This document shows, piece by piece, positions 43,949 through 53,591 of a stretch of 64,000 bases of DNA. Each line of letters begins with the position of its first letter. Within the stretch, counting starts at the first letter, position 1. Origin of the DNA: Polaribacter cellanae (GTDB lineage: Bacteria; Bacteroidota; Bacteroidia; Flavobacteriales; Flavobacteriaceae); NCBI RefSeq assembly GCF_017569185.1, contig NZ_CP071869.1:2222001-2286000 (forward strand). Reading direction: 5' to 3'. The notes below the pieces were generated by a model that was given only the letters and a program-made list of their open reading frames with translations, searched no databases and was not told the DNA's origin. The position numbers and the translations under genes were made by a program.

Positions 43949-44890
43949 GATAAAAACTTCGCTTGTTCAACGTCACAAGCTCGCAAAAAAACCAATCAGA
44001 ATCAGCCCACGCTTGCCATCACTTCTGTAGTTTTTACGTCATATTTTTTGTAAACCAACGCATAAAACAGCACATTGTAGCTTGTTCGTTCCTCACAACT
44101 CCAAAGAGCTGTTTGCCCACGCTCAAAAACAAAAAATCTGCCATAAAATCTACCCCAAGCTAAGTTACATAATAGAAGTTATAATAGCAAAATGCGCTTC
44201 AAAAGTACGCTAACGCTGGCATAATTTATTTTGTAGTTATAACTGCTATTATGTAAAATAGCCGCTCTTCCAACGCTTTTTTACAGCCACTTCTGCCCAC
44301 GCACTACGAATCCTTTAATTTTTACTACGTAAGCCAACGCTCCGAATTTGTACAAAAAAAAGCTTCGCAAAAAGACGTCAAGCGAAAAAGCTTGTCTTAC
44401 TTCTTTGCTCGTTTTTTTGTACAACTCGTGCAAACAATATTATGAAAAACAAGTCATTTTATTTTTAGTAGAAAATCCACGCATCAGCCACCTCTTTTTC
44501 TACTAAAAATAAAACGTAAGTTCTCATCAAAACGTTTTAAAAGTTGACGATTTAGAGGCTGGAAAAAGCGAGGAAAATCGACAATTTTTAAAATGTAAAC
44601 TTCTTGCGTACAGTTTGCGATAGCAAAGCATTAACAAATACCAAGTACCTTTCGTCAAGCTCAATACAAGCTATGGTAGCAGTCGGCTATTTTACATAAA
44701 TGTATTATAGTACAGGAATTAAAGGAATGTACTATAATGCCCAATTATGTAACATAGCTTTGGAAATATTCATCATATTTTTTTATATTTACAAAAGGTA
44801 GGTTAATGAGGTAAGGACGTTCTTTTTTGTAAATTTTTTGGAGTAAGTACGTGATAAAAATGCGACCGTTGTTAAAAAAAACGCGTAAAC
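43949..44890. other. Alpha intergenic region, A2 copy
   Basis: Hairpins H1-H7 at offset 40348 from the first copy; no gene. It leads into tip C. Confidence 0.8.
44759..44791 (+). promoter_or_regulatory. Putative outward promoter before tip C1
   Basis: TTTG-N21-TATATTTA, as at 4411. Confidence 0.45.
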
Positions 44891-45811
44891 TACTATCCCT
44901 TTGGCTTAAAACATAAAGGATACAATAATGTGGTAAATGGCGTTGAGAATAATCATAAAACTTTTTTAGGACAAGAGATGAACAAAGAGCTTGGTCTGAA
45001 TTGGCTTACATTTCGTTATAGAAATTATATGCCTGAAATTGGAAGATTTTTTGGAGTAGACCCTGTTTCTAGTGAGTATATGTCAATCTCAACATATCAA
45101 TTTGCTCATAATAATCCTGTTTCTAAAATTGAAATAGAAGGATTAGAGGGACACCATTTATTTGGTGTAGATGCAATAACTCATGAACCAGTTAAAGTAG
45201 TTAATACAAATTTAAGAACTGAACCTAAACAGGGTTTTGTTGGCCCAGGAGGTTTAGGGAAAATTGTTGTAGTCCAAGAAACTACAAAAGAAGTTGTAAA
45301 ACAAGTTGCAAAAAAACCAAGTGTTGTTTCTAAATTACTCTCAGGTGGAGCAAGAGCATTAGGTACAATTGCTGCTTTATTGAATACTCAAAGTACTAAT
45401 GGAGGTGAGAAAGAGTGGTTGAGAGAAAGAAATAAATATAACGTTAAAATTGATGAATTACTCCAAGTAGAAAAACCTGAAGCAGCAACATTAACAAATG
45501 ATGATAGTCCAATAAGAAGATTTGAAAGAAACCCTAAGCATGGAAAAAAGAAAAAAGGTAGTTCTGGTGCTGAACCTACCAATCCTCAAGAAGTACTAGA
45601 TGCATCATTAGAATTAACTGGTAATACTACTAGGAGAGTTGGCGTAGATTCTTCTACAGGTGAGTTTGTTGTATTTGATGAACATTCTGAAGGTGTATTT
45701 CATGGACATGTAAGAACTTGGAGTGAACTAAGTCAGGGAATGCAGGCAATATTAAGAAAAGCTGGTTTAGTTAATAAAAAAGGTAAAATAATTGATAATC
45801 AAAATGAATAA
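44891..45811 (+). CDS. Orphan Rhs C-terminal tip C, type-17-like polymorphic toxin candidate
   Basis: A fragment of 306 codons from YYPFGLKHKGYNNVV (GTG 44930 possible start). Residues 1-84 are the Rhs core end (FLGQEMNKELGLNW, YMPEIGRFFGVDPVS, FAHNNPVSKIEIEG). A linker with a VVKQVAKK helix and a GGARALGTIAAL segment follows. The last 95 residues (RRFERNPKHGKKKKG, RRVGVDSSTGEFVVFDEH, GVFHGHVRTWSELSQGMQAILRKAGLVNKKGKI) resemble a domain I recall as polymorphic toxin type 17, probably a ribonuclease. The histidines in FHGH and the basic clusters are candidate active-site residues. The call is from pattern memory and is not verified. Confidence 0.72.
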   Translation, partial: YYPFGLKHKGYNNVVNGVENNHKTFLGQEMNKELGLNWLTFRYRNYMPEIGRFFGVDPVSSEYMSISTYQFAHNNPVSKIEIEGLEGHHLFGVDAITHEPVKVVNTNLRTEPKQGFVGPGGLGKIVVVQETTKEVVKQVAKKPSVVSKLLSGGARALGTIAALLNTQSTNGGEKEWLRERNKYNVKIDELLQVEKPEAATLTNDDSPIRRFERNPKHGKKKKGSSGAEPTNPQEVLDASLELTGNTTRRVGVDSSTGEFVVFDEHSEGVFHGHVRTWSELSQGMQAILRKAGLVNKKGKIIDNQNE

Positions 45812-46160
45812 ATATAAAAGTGACTTATTAGAAAGTAAAGAAGATTTATATAAAATTCTCGATAAAGGCACAAACGAAGATATTAAATTGGCTTTAATAG
45901 GTGCAGTAAGAGGAATAGATGATTTTAATTGGCTACAATCGATATATTTGAAATATATTAATCATAGTAATTTTTGGGTTGCAAAAACTGCTATAAATTG
46001 TTTAGGAGATTTAGCTAGGATTCATAAAAAAATCAATCTTACAGAATTATATTACTCTTTTGATAAAATAGAAGATGAAAAGTTAAAACCAACTATTCAA
46101 GATACATTAGAGGATATCATGATTTTTGTTAAAAAAGATGATGATAATGATGCAGATTAG
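45804..46160 (+). CDS. Helical (HEAT-like) immunity candidate for tip C
   Basis: 118 residues from MNKYKSDLL. The ATG overlaps the tip stop by 8 bp, typical of toxin-immunity coupling; an upstream in-frame start at 45792 is less likely. The protein is all-helical, acidic and has HEAT-like pairs (EDIKLALIGAVRGIDDFNWLQSIYLKYI; FWVAKTAINCLGDLARIH). No membrane segment. It is probably a cytoplasmic inhibitor of a nuclease-type toxin. Confidence 0.7.
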   Translation: MNKYKSDLLESKEDLYKILDKGTNEDIKLALIGAVRGIDDFNWLQSIYLKYINHSNFWVAKTAINCLGDLARIHKKINLTELYYSFDKIEDEKLKPTIQDTLEDIMIFVKKDDDNDAD

Positions 46161-46223
46161 TTGATGAACAAATTATAAAACATAAAATACTTTAAAACAA
46201 TGGATTAGCTTATTAATTATAGT

Positions 46224-46257
46224 AAAAAAGGATGAGCTTTTAGGTTCATCTTTTTTT
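46224..46257. terminator. Terminator between immunity C and XRE gene
   Basis: AAAAAAGGATGA pairs with TCATCTTTTTTT around a loop of about 10 bases. Both genes converge on it. Confidence 0.65.
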
Positions 46258-46268
46258 ATGCAATAGAT

Positions 46269-46610
46269 TTAAGAATATGCTTTTTTAGCTTTATAATCTC
46301 TTAAAAAAGCATCTAAAGTAAGTAATAAAGCTTCTTTTTCTCTACTGGGTAAAATGTTAATATCATTCAATCTTTTAAGCATTAAAGGGTCTTGAAATGC
46401 ATTATTATCTTCTGTTTCCCCTAATAAGAAACCTACTGTTGTATTTAAAACATTTGCAATTTTAACAGCCACATCAATAGATGGTTTAACTTCATCACGT
46501 TCGTACTTGCCAATAATAGAATGATGAGCTTGTATCAGTTTGGCTAACTCATTTTGTGAAATCTTTTTGACTTCTCTACATTCTTTCAATTTTTTACCGA
46601 AACTTCTCAT
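46269..46610 (-). CDS. XRE-family repressor, C type
   Basis: 113 residues from MRSFGKKLKECREVKKISQNELAKLIQAHHSIIGKYERDEVKPS, Cro/CI-type helix-turn-helix. I chose the start by alignment with the other XRE copies; a 126-residue frame from 46649 adds a hydrophobic-basic leader that is unlikely. Its C-terminal end (LLTLDAFLRDYKAKKAYS) resembles the beta type, although the module is alpha. It faces the ATPase promoter region. Confidence 0.87.
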   Translation of the reverse strand: MRSFGKKLKECREVKKISQNELAKLIQAHHSIIGKYERDEVKPSIDVAVKIANVLNTTVGFLLGETEDNNAFQDPLMLKRLNDINILPSREKEALLLTLDAFLRDYKAKKAYS

Positions 46611-46712
46611 ATATGGTATATAATAAGGTTTTTTAAGCATTTTAGGCAAATATATTGCGAATAAATTATATATAAAAATAAGATATTATGCGTATTAATA
46701 AATAATATTTTA

Positions 46713-46720
46713 TAGATTTG
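46713..46720 (+). promoter_or_regulatory. -7 element of the C1 ATPase operon
   Basis: TAGATTTG, a full TAnnTTTG match, 26 bp before the ATPase ATG. Confidence 0.55.
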
Positions 46721-46746
46721 TACCAAATATTAGCAATTCTATAGTT

Positions 46747-48330
46747 ATGAACAAACTTGATACTTCCAATTCCAACAACTACGAATACATCACAAAACAT
46801 TTAGAAATTCACATTTTAGGCGGAATAAAGACCAATAAACTAGAGAGTTTACGAATTACGTTATCTATCCAAAAACTAAAACAAGAAAACATTTTACGTC
46901 ATACACTCGATTTATACAACGATAATCAAGTAGAAAAGTTTGTTAGAAAAGTAGCAGAACGTTTAGAAATTGGAACAAGTATAGTTAGAAGAACACTACA
47001 AGAAGTAACCAAAGAATTAGAAAACTACCGCTTTTTATTACTCCAAGAATATGAAGAGGCTAACAAACCATTTATAAAAGAATTATCAGCAACCGAAGAA
47101 AAAGAAGCGATTACCTTCCTAAAAAGAAAAGATTTACTAACAAAGACCAACGAATTTATAGGAAAAAGCGGAGTAATTGGAGAGCGAACTAACAGATTGT
47201 TAATGTATTTAATCTTCACATCAAGAAAAACAAATAATCCTTTGCACTGTATTAGCTTGGGAAGTTCGGGAGTTGGGAAAACTCATCTACAATCTAAAGT
47301 ATCAGAACTGATACCTGAAGAAGATAAAGTAGAAATTACAGTATTATCTGCAAACGCTTTTTACTACTTCAATAGAACAGAATTACAACACAAGTTAATT
47401 TTAATAGAAGATTTAGATGGAGCAGAATCTGTATTGTATCCATTAAGAGAATTACAAAGTAAAAAGCGAATTATAAAAACCGTAGTTCACAAAGATGCAA
47501 GAGGTAATACAAAAACCATTCATCTAACAGTTGAAGGTCCTGTATCTGTTGCAGGTTGTACCACACAAGAAAGCATTTACGAAGACAATAGTAACAGAAG
47601 TTTTTTACTCTATATAGATGAAAGTCAAGAACAAGATAGTAGAATAATGAATTACCAAAGGCTTATAAGTGCAGGAAAAATAAACGAAGACCAGGAACAC
47701 AAATCAAGAGAATTGTTAAAAGATGTGCAACGAGTTTTAAAGCCCATAAAAGTAATTAATCCATTTGCAGAATATTTAGAGTTGCCACAATCGGTTTTTA
47801 AACCAAGAAGAACCAACTCACACTATTTACAATTTATAGAAGCAATTACATTTTACAAACAATATCAGCGAGAGCAACAAGTAAATGAAGAAACAGGAGA
47901 AGTTTTTATAGAAACTACAATCGAAGATATTAAACAGGCTAACGAATTAATTATAGAAGTTTTATTGCGGAAATCAGATACTATAAATGGTGCAACACGC
48001 AATTATTTAGAAAGTTTAAAAAAGCATTTAACAGTAGAAAAAGAAAGCACATTTACAGCTTTAGAAATCAGAAAAAAATTAAAGGTTAAGAAAACTACAC
48101 AATGGAGATATCATCAGCAATTAATGGATAATTATTACATCAAAAAAGTAAAGATAAAAGGAGAAAATCTAAATCGTTACGAAGTAACAAATCCCAACGA
48201 ATACAAAGAGTTAGAAGAAGCTATATCAAAGTCATTGCAAGAATGTATTATTAAAATCAATCGTTCCAATGTTCCAAAGTGTTCCACTATCAAAGTGGAA
48301 CAGATAACTAAAACAAAAACAGCAAGTTAA
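46747..48330 (+). CDS. P-loop ATPase, C type
   Basis: 527 residues. The central ATPase (GSSGVGKT, LILIEDLDGAES, TTQESIYEDNSNRSF) is nearly identical to A-type, including long stretches of identical DNA. The C-terminal about 110 residues differ: TFTALEIRKKLKVKKTTQWRYHQQL replaces the A winged helix, and the tail SNVPKCSTIKVEQITKTKTAS is extra. This tail is encoded by the GTTCC repeat cluster. The pattern suggests that the DNA-recognition end was exchanged. Confidence 0.8.
   Translation: MNKLDTSNSNNYEYITKHLEIHILGGIKTNKLESLRITLSIQKLKQENILRHTLDLYNDNQVEKFVRKVAERLEIGTSIVRRTLQEVTKELENYRFLLLQEYEEANKPFIKELSATEEKEAITFLKRKDLLTKTNEFIGKSGVIGERTNRLLMYLIFTSRKTNNPLHCISLGSSGVGKTHLQSKVSELIPEEDKVEITVLSANAFYYFNRTELQHKLILIEDLDGAESVLYPLRELQSKKRIIKTVVHKDARGNTKTIHLTVEGPVSVAGCTTQESIYEDNSNRSFLLYIDESQEQDSRIMNYQRLISAGKINEDQEHKSRELLKDVQRVLKPIKVINPFAEYLELPQSVFKPRRTNSHYLQFIEAITFYKQYQREQQVNEETGEVFIETTIEDIKQANELIIEVLLRKSDTINGATRNYLESLKKHLTVEKESTFTALEIRKKLKVKKTTQWRYHQQLMDNYYIKKVKIKGENLNRYEVTNPNEYKELEEAISKSLQECIIKINRSNVPKCSTIKVEQITKTKTAS
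48262..48302. repeat. GTTCC repeats and inverted repeat at ATPase/TyrR1 junction (C type)
   Basis: GTTCC occurs three times in direct order. The last copy forms TGTTCCACT (48280-48288) with its inverse AGTGGAACA (48294-48302). It lies within the last ATPase codons, at the position of the TTCGCCA repeats in A modules. Confidence 0.55.
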
Positions 48331-48366
48331 AAGAAAGTTCCATTAAAACTTAAAAAAGGTCAAGGG

Positions 48367-49296
48367 ATGAAAAAATTAAAGCTACAAAATGAGAGTTATA
48401 AATTATTTGTTACCAACTATAAAGAATGGTTAGATATTTTAGGCTATGCAGAAAGTACGGTCTATTACTTGCCAAACCACTTACAAGAGTTCTTCTATTA
48501 TCTGGAACAAAACCACATTAAAAATATCAATGACATACAAACCAAAACAGTAAAAAACTATTACAATTATCTACAAGAAAGAGCCAATGAAACCAGAAAT
48601 GGCGGATTAAGTAAAAGCTATTTAAACAAACACCAACAAGCCTTAAAGAAGTTCAAAGAATATTTGACTAACCACAATCATACAGGAATAAATATCCATT
48701 TAAAATCAGAGAAAAACCCAACAGAAGAAAAGCTAAACATCTTAACACAATCAGAAATTAAAGAATTGTTTAAAGCCACAGAATTTAGCCATACAGAAAG
48801 CAAATTTAAATTAAGAGACAAAGCTATTTTAGTCGTTTTGTACAGTTGTGGATTACGAAGAAACGAAGCCGTACATCTAAATACCAATGATATATTTTTT
48901 GATAAAGAAAGAGTATTTGTAAGAAAAGGCAAAAACTACAAAGAACGATTTATACCTATCAACAGAAAAAATGCAGCACTATTAGAAGCCTATATTTTTG
49001 AAGCACGTCCACAATTTTATCAAAGTCATTTAAGCGAAGCTCTATTTATTAATAAAAACGGAACCCGAATGCAAGGAATGAGTTTTACCAACCGATTACA
49101 GAAAATAGTACAAGCCACCAACAACAAAGAAATCACAGAAAAGAGAATTACACTCCACACCTTAAGACACTCCATAGCCACACACTTGTTACAACACGAA
49201 GTAAAATTAGAAAACATCAAAACCTTTTTAGGCCATAGTTCTTTAGAATCCACACAAATCTACACACATATCCTCCAACAAATTACCAACAACTAA
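48367..49296 (+). CDS. TyrR1, C type
   Basis: 309 residues, about 90 percent like the A copy, with a complete active site (GLRRNE, VRKGKNYKER, HTLRH, LGHSS, IYTH). Differences cluster in EARPQFYQSHLSEALFINKNGTRMQ. It is separated from TyrR2 by 12 bp rather than overlapping. Confidence 0.93.
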   Translation: MKKLKLQNESYKLFVTNYKEWLDILGYAESTVYYLPNHLQEFFYYLEQNHIKNINDIQTKTVKNYYNYLQERANETRNGGLSKSYLNKHQQALKKFKEYLTNHNHTGINIHLKSEKNPTEEKLNILTQSEIKELFKATEFSHTESKFKLRDKAILVVLYSCGLRRNEAVHLNTNDIFFDKERVFVRKGKNYKERFIPINRKNAALLEAYIFEARPQFYQSHLSEALFINKNGTRMQGMSFTNRLQKIVQATNNKEITEKRITLHTLRHSIATHLLQHEVKLENIKTFLGHSSLESTQIYTHILQQITNN

Positions 49297-49308
49297 CAAC
49301 CAAAAACG

Positions 49309-50193
49309 ATGGACTACAAAGAGTATTTACAGCAAGAAAGTTACACAAAATCTACCATAGAAAGCTATACAAAAGGAGCAGAAAACTTTGTAAAATGGTG
49401 CAAGAGAAATCATACAACTCCAGATCTAATAGATTACAAAACATTTTTAAAATACATCAAATATTTACAAAGAAAAAATACCACAAAAAAGACAATAAAG
49501 CATAAAATAGGAACCTTAAAAATATACTTTAAATATCTGTTATCAGAAAATTATAGAATAGACAATCCAATAGAAAATATCAATATTAAAGGTGTAAAAA
49601 GAACCATCAATTACAACGTATTAGAAGCAGACGAATTAGAAGATTTATACTATTCTTACGAAACTGAAAACATCAAAGACAGCTATCATAAATTAACAGC
49701 AAAAAGAAATAAAGTTATTGTTGGTTTACTAGTGTATCAAGGTTTAAATACAAGTGAACTTATAAAGTTAGAACTCGAAGATTTACAATTATACAAAGGA
49801 AAGATTTATATAAAAAGTGGCGCAAGAAGTAACGCAAGAACCTTAGAATTAAAATCGTGGCAAGTCATTGAGTTTTTAGAATACATCAAAAAATTTAGAG
49901 AAGAAATACTCACAAGAAAACCTTTAGAAACCAATCGAATTTTTATCCCAAACAATGCAAGATTAGGAAATACAGTTTTAGCAATTATCAAGAAGTTAAA
50001 AAGCTATAATCAAAAAGTAAATAACATTCATCAAATAAGAGCTTCAGTTATTACCAATTGGTTAAAACAATACAATTTAAGACAAGTACAGGTTTTAGCA
50101 GGACATCGTTATATAAGTTCAACAGAAAGATACTTACAAGACGATTTAGAAAGTTTACACGAAATCGTTAACAACTTCCATCCTATAAGTTGA
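49309..50193 (+). CDS. TyrR2, C type
   Basis: 294 residues from MDYKEYLQQESY. Asn replaces the first arginine (GLNTSE), but HQIR restores the histidine lost in A copies. Bases of about 49366-49699 are identical to A module TyrR2, flanked by divergent segments, so this is a recombination mosaic. Confidence 0.88.
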   Translation: MDYKEYLQQESYTKSTIESYTKGAENFVKWCKRNHTTPDLIDYKTFLKYIKYLQRKNTTKKTIKHKIGTLKIYFKYLLSENYRIDNPIENINIKGVKRTINYNVLEADELEDLYYSYETENIKDSYHKLTAKRNKVIVGLLVYQGLNTSELIKLELEDLQLYKGKIYIKSGARSNARTLELKSWQVIEFLEYIKKFREEILTRKPLETNRIFIPNNARLGNTVLAIIKKLKSYNQKVNNIHQIRASVITNWLKQYNLRQVQVLAGHRYISSTERYLQDDLESLHEIVNNFHPIS

Positions 50194-50247
50194 GATTGTA
50201 ATACTCAATTTTAAAAACTACTTTTACACACAGAAATACTACATAAA

Positions 50248-50793
50248 ATGAGCGAAAATAATAAAGAAAAATCACTAGTTCCAGACGATTTAATTGCGAG
50301 TAGAATATTGTTTATCAGAGACCAAAAAGTAATGATAGATAGTGATATTGCTGAACTTTATGGAGTAGAAACAAAACGTTTAAACGAACAGGTAAAAAGA
50401 AATAGTAGTCGTTTTCCTTCTAATTTTATGTTTGAATTAACCAAAGAAGAAAAAGCACAGGTAGTCGCAAATTGCGACCACCTAGAGAAACTAAAGTTCT
50501 CTCCAGTTTTACCAAAAGTTTTTACAGAACACGGAATAATGATGGTTGCTAATGTTTTAACAAGTGAAAGAGCAATAAATGTAAGCATACAAATTATAGA
50601 AGTCTTTATAAAAATGCGAGAAATATTGACAGATAATTTAAGCTTAAAACTTGAAATAGAAGAAATTAAAAAGAAGTTAACTAATCAAAGTAAAAACATA
50701 GAACTTGTATTTAATTATTTGGATGAATTGATTGAGAAAAAAGAAAACGAAAAACCTCGAAAAGAAATAGGTTACAAAACAAGTAAGAAATAA
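50248..50793 (+). CDS. ORF6N domain DNA-binding protein
   Basis: 181 residues. The N-terminal ORF6N domain spans about residues 10-95: LIASRILFIRDQKVMIDSDIAELYGVETKRLNEQVKRN, then RFPSNFMFELTKEEK, and the usual FTEHGIMMVANVLTSERAINVSIQIIEVFIKMRE. The C-terminal about 60 residues are a charged coiled coil. ORF6N proteins occur in phages and mobile elements and often act as antirepressors or regulators. It occupies the accessory slot that holds the toxin-antitoxin pair in A modules. Confidence 0.88.
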   Translation: MSENNKEKSLVPDDLIASRILFIRDQKVMIDSDIAELYGVETKRLNEQVKRNSSRFPSNFMFELTKEEKAQVVANCDHLEKLKFSPVLPKVFTEHGIMMVANVLTSERAINVSIQIIEVFIKMREILTDNLSLKLEIEEIKKKLTNQSKNIELVFNYLDELIEKKENEKPRKEIGYKTSKK

Positions 50794-51735
50794 GATAAAA
50801 GCTTCGCTTTTTCGTTCCTCAAAAGCTCGCAAAAAACCCAGTCAGAATCAGCCCACGCTTGCCACCACTCTGTAGCTTTTATGTCATATTTTTTGTAAGC
50901 CAACGCATAAAACAGCACATTGTAGCTTGTTCGTTCCTCACAACTCCAAAGAGCTGTTTGCCCACGCTCAAAAACAAAAAATCCGCCATAAAATCTACCC
51001 CAAGCTAAGTTACATAATAGAAGTTATAATAGCAAAATGCGCTTCAAAAGTACGCTAACGCTGGCATAATTTATTTTGTAGTTATAACTGCTATTATGTA
51101 AAATAGCCGCTCTTCCAACGCTTTTTTACAGCCACTTCTGCCCACGCACTACGAATCCTTTAATTTTTACTACGTAAGCCAACGCTCCGAATTTGTACAA
51201 AAAAAAGCTTCGCAAAAAGACGTCAAGCGAAAAAGCTTGTCTTACTTCTTTGCTCGTTTTTTTGTACAACTCGTGCAAACAATATTATGAAAAACAAGTC
51301 ATTTTATTTTTAGTAGAAAATCCACGCATCAGCCACCTCTTTTTCTACTAAAAATAAAACGTAAGTTCTCATCAAAACGTTTTAAAAGTTGACGATTTAG
51401 AGGCTGGAAAAAGCGAGGAAAATCGACAATTTTTAAAATGTAAACTTCTTGCGTACAGTTTGCGATAGCAAAGCATTAACAAATACCAAGTACCTTTCGT
51501 CAAGCTCAATACAAGCTATGGTAGCAGTCGGCTATTTTACATAAATGTATTATAGTACAGGAATTAAAGGAATGTACTATAATGCCCAATTATGTAACAT
51601 AGCTTTGGAAATATTCATCATATTTTTTTATATTTACAAAAGGTAGGTTAATGAGGTAAGGACGTTCTTTTTTGTAAATTTTTTGGAGTAAGTACGTGAT
51701 AAAAATGCGACCGTTGTTAAAAAAAACGCGTAAAC
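50794..51735. other. Alpha intergenic region, C1 copy
   Basis: The H2-H7 part is almost identical to the A copies. The first about 100 bases differ and H1 has compensatory arms ATAAAAGCT/AGCTTTTAT (50795-50803/50874-50882). No gene. Confidence 0.8.
51604..51636 (+). promoter_or_regulatory. Putative outward promoter before tip C2
   Basis: TTTG-N21-TATATTTA. Confidence 0.45.
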
Positions 51736-52656
51736 TACTATCCCTTTGGCTTAAAACATAAAGGATACAATAATGTGGTAAATGGCGTTGAGAATAATCA
51801 TAAAACTTTTTTAGGACAAGAGATGAACAAAGAGCTTGGTCTGAATTGGCTTACATTTCGTTATAGAAATTATATGCCTGAAATTGGAAGATTTTTTGGA
51901 GTAGACCCTGTTTCTAGTGAGTATATGTCAATCTCAACATATCAATTTGCTCATAATAATCCTGTTTCTAAAATTGAAATAGAAGGATTAGAGGGACACC
52001 ATTTATTTGGTGTAGATGCAATAACTCATGAACCAGTTAAAGTAGTTAATACAAATTTAAGAACTGAACCTAAACAGGGTTTTGTTGGCCCAGGAGGTTT
52101 AGGGAAAATTGTTGTAGTCCAAGAAACTACAAAAGAAGTTGTAAAACAAGTTGCAAAAAAACCAAGTGTTGTTTCTAAATTACTCTCAGGTGGAGCAAGA
52201 GCATTAGGTACAATTGCTGCTTTATTGAATACTCAAAGTACTAATGGAGGTGAGAAAGAGTGGTTGAGAGAAAGAAATAAATATAACGTTAAAATTGATG
52301 AATTACTCCAAGTAGAAAAACCTGAAGCAGCAACATTAACAAATGATGATAGTCCAATAAGAAGATTTGAAAGAAACCCTAAGCATGGAAAAAAGAAAAA
52401 AGGTAGTTCTGGTGCTGAACCTACCAATCCTCAAGAAGTACTAGATGCATCATTAGAATTAACTGGTAATACTACTAGGAGAGTTGGCGTAGATTCTTCT
52501 ACAGGTGAGTTTGTTGTATTTGATGAACATTCTGAAGGTGTATTTCATGGACATGTAAGAACTTGGAGTGAACTAAGTCAGGGAATGCAGGCAATATTAA
52601 GAAAAGCTGGTTTAGTTAATAAAAAAGGTAAAATAATTGATAATCAAAATGAATAA
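51736..52656 (+). CDS. Orphan Rhs tip C, second copy
   Basis: Protein identical to 44891-45811. Confidence 0.72.
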   Translation, partial: YYPFGLKHKGYNNVVNGVENNHKTFLGQEMNKELGLNWLTFRYRNYMPEIGRFFGVDPVSSEYMSISTYQFAHNNPVSKIEIEGLEGHHLFGVDAITHEPVKVVNTNLRTEPKQGFVGPGGLGKIVVVQETTKEVVKQVAKKPSVVSKLLSGGARALGTIAALLNTQSTNGGEKEWLRERNKYNVKIDELLQVEKPEAATLTNDDSPIRRFERNPKHGKKKKGSSGAEPTNPQEVLDASLELTGNTTRRVGVDSSTGEFVVFDEHSEGVFHGHVRTWSELSQGMQAILRKAGLVNKKGKIIDNQNE

Positions 52657-53005
52657 ATATAAAAGTGACTTATTAGAAAGTAAAGAAGATTTATATAAAA
52701 TTCTCGATAAAGGCACAAACGAAGATATTAAATTGGCTTTAATAGGTGCAGTAAGAGGAATAGATGATTTTAATTGGCTACAATCGATATATTTGAAATA
52801 TATTAATCATAGTAATTTTTGGGTTGCAAAAACTGCTATAAATTGTTTAGGAGATTTAGCTAGGATTCATAAAAAAATCAATCTTACAGAATTATATTAC
52901 TCTTTTGATAAAATAGAAGATGAAAAGTTAAAACCAACTATTCAAGATACATTAGAGGATATCATGATTTTTGTTAAAAAAGATGATGATAATGATGCAG
53001 ATTAG
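52649..53005 (+). CDS. Immunity candidate for tip C, C2 copy
   Basis: Protein identical to 45804-46160; 8-bp overlap with the tip. Confidence 0.7.
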   Translation: MNKYKSDLLESKEDLYKILDKGTNEDIKLALIGAVRGIDDFNWLQSIYLKYINHSNFWVAKTAINCLGDLARIHKKINLTELYYSFDKIEDEKLKPTIQDTLEDIMIFVKKDDDNDAD

Positions 53006-53068
53006 TTGATGAACAAATTATAAAACATAAAATACTTTAAAACAATGGATTAGCTTATTAATTATAGT

Positions 53069-53102
53069 AAAAAAGGATGAGCTTTTAGGTTCATCTTTTT
53101 TT
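53069..53102. terminator. Terminator, C2 copy
   Basis: Same GATGA/TCATC stem with A- and T-runs as at 46224. Confidence 0.65.
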
Positions 53103-53113
53103 ATGCAATAGAT

Positions 53114-53455
53114 TTAAGAATATGCTTTTTTAGCTTTATAATCTCTTAAAAAAGCATCTAAAGTAAGTAATAAAGCTTCTTTTTCTCTACTGGGTAAAAT
53201 GTTAATATCATTCAATCTTTTAAGCATTAAAGGGTCTTGAAATGCATTATTATCTTCTGTTTCCCCTAATAAGAAACCTACTGTTGTATTTAAAACATTT
53301 GCAATTTTAACAGCCACATCAATAGATGGTTTAACTTCATCACGTTCGTACTTGCCAATAATAGAATGATGAGCTTGTATCAGTTTGGCTAACTCATTTT
53401 GTGAAATCTTTTTGACTTCTCTACATTCTTTCAATTTTTTACCGAAACTTCTCAT
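53114..53455 (-). CDS. XRE-family repressor, C type, C2 copy
   Basis: Identical to 46269-46610. Confidence 0.87.
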   Translation of the reverse strand: MRSFGKKLKECREVKKISQNELAKLIQAHHSIIGKYERDEVKPSIDVAVKIANVLNTTVGFLLGETEDNNAFQDPLMLKRLNDINILPSREKEALLLTLDAFLRDYKAKKAYS

Positions 53456-53557
53456 ATATGGTATATAATAAGGTTTTTTAAGCATTTTAGGCAAATATAT
53501 TGCGAATAAATTATATATAAAAATAAGATATTATGCGTATTAATAAATAATATTTTA

Positions 53558-53565
53558 TAGATTTG
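53558..53565 (+). promoter_or_regulatory. -7 element of the C2 ATPase operon
   Basis: TAGATTTG, as at 46713. Confidence 0.55.
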
Positions 53566-53591
53566 TACCAAATATTAGCAATTCTATAGTT

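Larger units (their letters stand above)
37579..44890 (+). mobile_element. Module A2
   Basis: Second full copy of module A (offset 33036 from A1), entered through a beta end and left through an alpha end. It has an intact XRE gene. Confidence 0.7.
44891..51735 (+). mobile_element. Module C1
   Basis: A 6.85-kb unit: tip C, immunity candidate, XRE, ATPase, TyrR1, TyrR2, ORF6N gene, alpha intergenic region. It is followed by two further copies at offsets 6845 and 13709. Confidence 0.7.
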
